Origin: JANNOG01 sp050329415
GTDB taxonomy: Bacteria > Actinomycetota > Actinomycetes > Actinomycetales > JBBAYJ01
NCBI GenBank assembly: GCA_050329415.1
Contig: JBHJOS010000050.1
Span: 1-64,000 of the forward strand
DNA: 64,000 nt
Reading direction: 5' to 3'
The notes below the pieces were generated by a model, which had not been told where the DNA came from, searched no databases, and saw only the letters and a program-made list of their open reading frames with translations. Position 1 is the stretch's first letter. The number at the start of each line of letters is the position of its first letter. Shown in pieces: positions 62,885 to 64,000 of the stretch. The translations under genes were made by a program, and so were the position numbers.

Positions 62885-63867
62885 CCGGGACAGTGCCGAG
62901 ACGATCGGGAGATGAGGTCGCACAGATGCCTGAGGTGACGCATGCGGTCGAGGTCGAGGACCTGCACAAGAGCTACGGGGCCACCCGTGCCGTCGCGGGG
63001 GTGAGCTTCACCGTCGGGGAGGGCGAGATCTTCGGGATCCTCGGCCCGAACGGCGCCGGCAAGACGACGACGGTCGAGTGCATCGAGGGCCTGACGAAGC
63101 CCGACCTGGGCCGCATCTCGGTCCTCGGGCTCGATCCCGCTCGTGATCGCGCCGAACTGCGACGGGTCATGGGCGTCCAGCTGCAGCAGAGCAACCTTCC
63201 GGAGAAGCTGCGGGTGCGGGAGGCCCTGCATCTCTACTCCTCCTTCTACCGGGACCCCGAACCCGTGGACGCCCTGCTGGAGCGGGTGGGCCTCGACGAC
63301 AAGCGGAAGACCTTCTTCGGTGACCTGTCCGGGGGGCAGCAGCAGCGGCTGTCGATCGCGCTCGCCCTCGTCGGCCGGCCGAGGATCGCGATCCTCGACG
63401 AGCTGACCTCGGGCCTCGACCCGGCGGCGCGGCGGGCGATCTGGGGTCTGATCCGCGATCTGCGCGGGCAGGGGGTGACGGTCATGCTCGTCACCCACCT
63501 CATGGAGGAGGCCGAACAGCTCTGCGACCGGCTGGCCCTCCTCGACCGGGGGAAGGTCCTCGCGCTGGACAGCCCCGCCGGGCTGATCGCCCGCACCGAG
63601 GACCGCCAGGTCGTCGAGTTCCAGGCGTCCGCGGCCGTGCCGGCCGGGCGGCTGGAGGCGTTGCCGGACGTCCTCGAGGTCCTGTCCGACGGTGACCTGA
63701 CGAGAGTCGTCGGGCAGCGGGACGTGCTCCACTCCGTCACCGGACTGCTGCACGAACTGGGGGTGCGGCCGGTCGGGCTGCGGCTCCGCCAGACCACGCT
63801 GGAGGACGCCTACCTGAGGCTCACCGGCAGGCCGTACGAGAACCCGGACGAGGAGGCCTCGGCATGA
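62881..63867 (+). CDS. ABC transporter ATP-binding protein (drug-export type)
   Basis: A 328-residue ATPase. It contains LGPNGAGKTTTVECIEGL (Walker A, about residues 57-74), LSGGQQQRLSIAL (signature), RIAILDELTSGLDPAARR (Walker B, with Asp-Glu) and VTHLMEEAEQLCDR (switch His). The last 80 residues form the C-terminal extension of DrrA-type exporters. ATG 62881 overlaps the lyase stop. With the permease that follows it should export the product and may give self-resistance. Confidence 0.93.
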   Translation: MTGTVPRRSGDEVAQMPEVTHAVEVEDLHKSYGATRAVAGVSFTVGEGEIFGILGPNGAGKTTTVECIEGLTKPDLGRISVLGLDPARDRAELRRVMGVQLQQSNLPEKLRVREALHLYSSFYRDPEPVDALLERVGLDDKRKTFFGDLSGGQQQRLSIALALVGRPRIAILDELTSGLDPAARRAIWGLIRDLRGQGVTVMLVTHLMEEAEQLCDRLALLDRGKVLALDSPAGLIARTEDRQVVEFQASAAVPAGRLEALPDVLEVLSDGDLTRVVGQRDVLHSVTGLLHELGVRPVGLRLRQTTLEDAYLRLTGRPYENPDEEASA

Positions 63868-64000
63868 AGGCCATGGTCACGTGGCGACGCATGATCGTCA
63901 CCGAGGGGAAGCTGGTCTGGCGGGACCCGGCGGGGGTGTTCCTCCCCCTCGCCCTCCCCCTCCTGATCATCGTGACGTACGGGGTGAGCTCCGGCGGCGA
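63864..64000 (+). CDS. ABC transporter permease, cut by right window edge
   Basis: Only the first 45 residues are present. A short basic cytoplasmic start (WRRMIVTEGKLVWRDPAG) is followed by the first membrane helix (VFLPLALPLLIIVTYGV), as in ABC-2 type permeases. The ATG overlaps the ATPase stop (ATGA), so the two are co-translated. It is the membrane partner of the exporter ATPase. Confidence 0.85.
   Translation, partial: MKAMVTWRRMIVTEGKLVWRDPAGVFLPLALPLLIIVTYGVSSGG

Overview
This is a high-GC actinobacterial chromosome segment. GTG starts, leaderless-looking promoters and genes typical of Actinobacteria (MptB-type mannosyltransferase, DUF2530, DUF3027, XPB helicase beside a helicase-associated-domain protein, mycobacterial-type SerC) support this. 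A methyl-accepting chemotaxis protein suggests a motile lineage, perhaps Geodermatophilaceae-like or a relative of Pseudonocardiales. Genus cannot be fixed from the sequence alone. No rRNA, tRNA or CRISPR array was found.

Layout. 0-11.3 kb: amino-acid permease (cut by the left edge), a glycosyltransferase, small metabolic genes, a molybdenum-cofactor pair (MobA/MocA-like and MogA-like), MptB, a long inverted repeat, a VKOR-family protein, a chemoreceptor fused to a PilZ domain, and a degenerate SDR. 11.3-18.1 kb: a minus-strand sugar-uptake operon (binding protein, two permeases, DUF624 protein, Gfo/Idh/MocA oxidoreductase, secreted FG-GAP protein), preceded by a promoter overlapping a perfect LacI-type operator. 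18.2-23.1 kb: DoxX, GltD and, divergently, a DUF262-HipA gene pair. 23.1-31.2 kb: two secreted proteins (CBM-like plus unknown domain; zinc metalloprotease with Gmad2), zwf, a lipoprotein, HNH nuclease and DNA photolyase. 31.2-44.2 kb: a heliorhodopsin convergent with the photolyase, then core genes (pdxH, serC, cold-shock protein, larE, DUF2993, XPB).

44.2-64 kb is a natural-product biosynthetic cluster running off the right edge. It contains a LuxR-type regulator, five paralogous glycosyltransferases, an aminodeoxysugar pathway (NDP-hexose 2,3-dehydratase, 3-aminotransferase, 4-ketoreductase-like SDR, DesVI/TylM1-like N-methyltransferase), an acyl-activation module (AMP ligase, carrier protein, two GNATs, MIO-type aromatic amino-acid ammonia-lyase), a dedicated YidC-like insertase and an ABC exporter. 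It also has two small Ser-rich peptide genes with strong ribosome binding sites. Both are preceded by nearly identical 16-bp palindromes, and one lies directly before an M29-aminopeptidase-like gene. This looks like a multiply glycosylated, acylated, possibly ribosomally derived peptide product for which no standard RiPP modifying enzyme is visible. It is the strongest candidate for an undescribed system here. The DUF262-HipA pair is the second.
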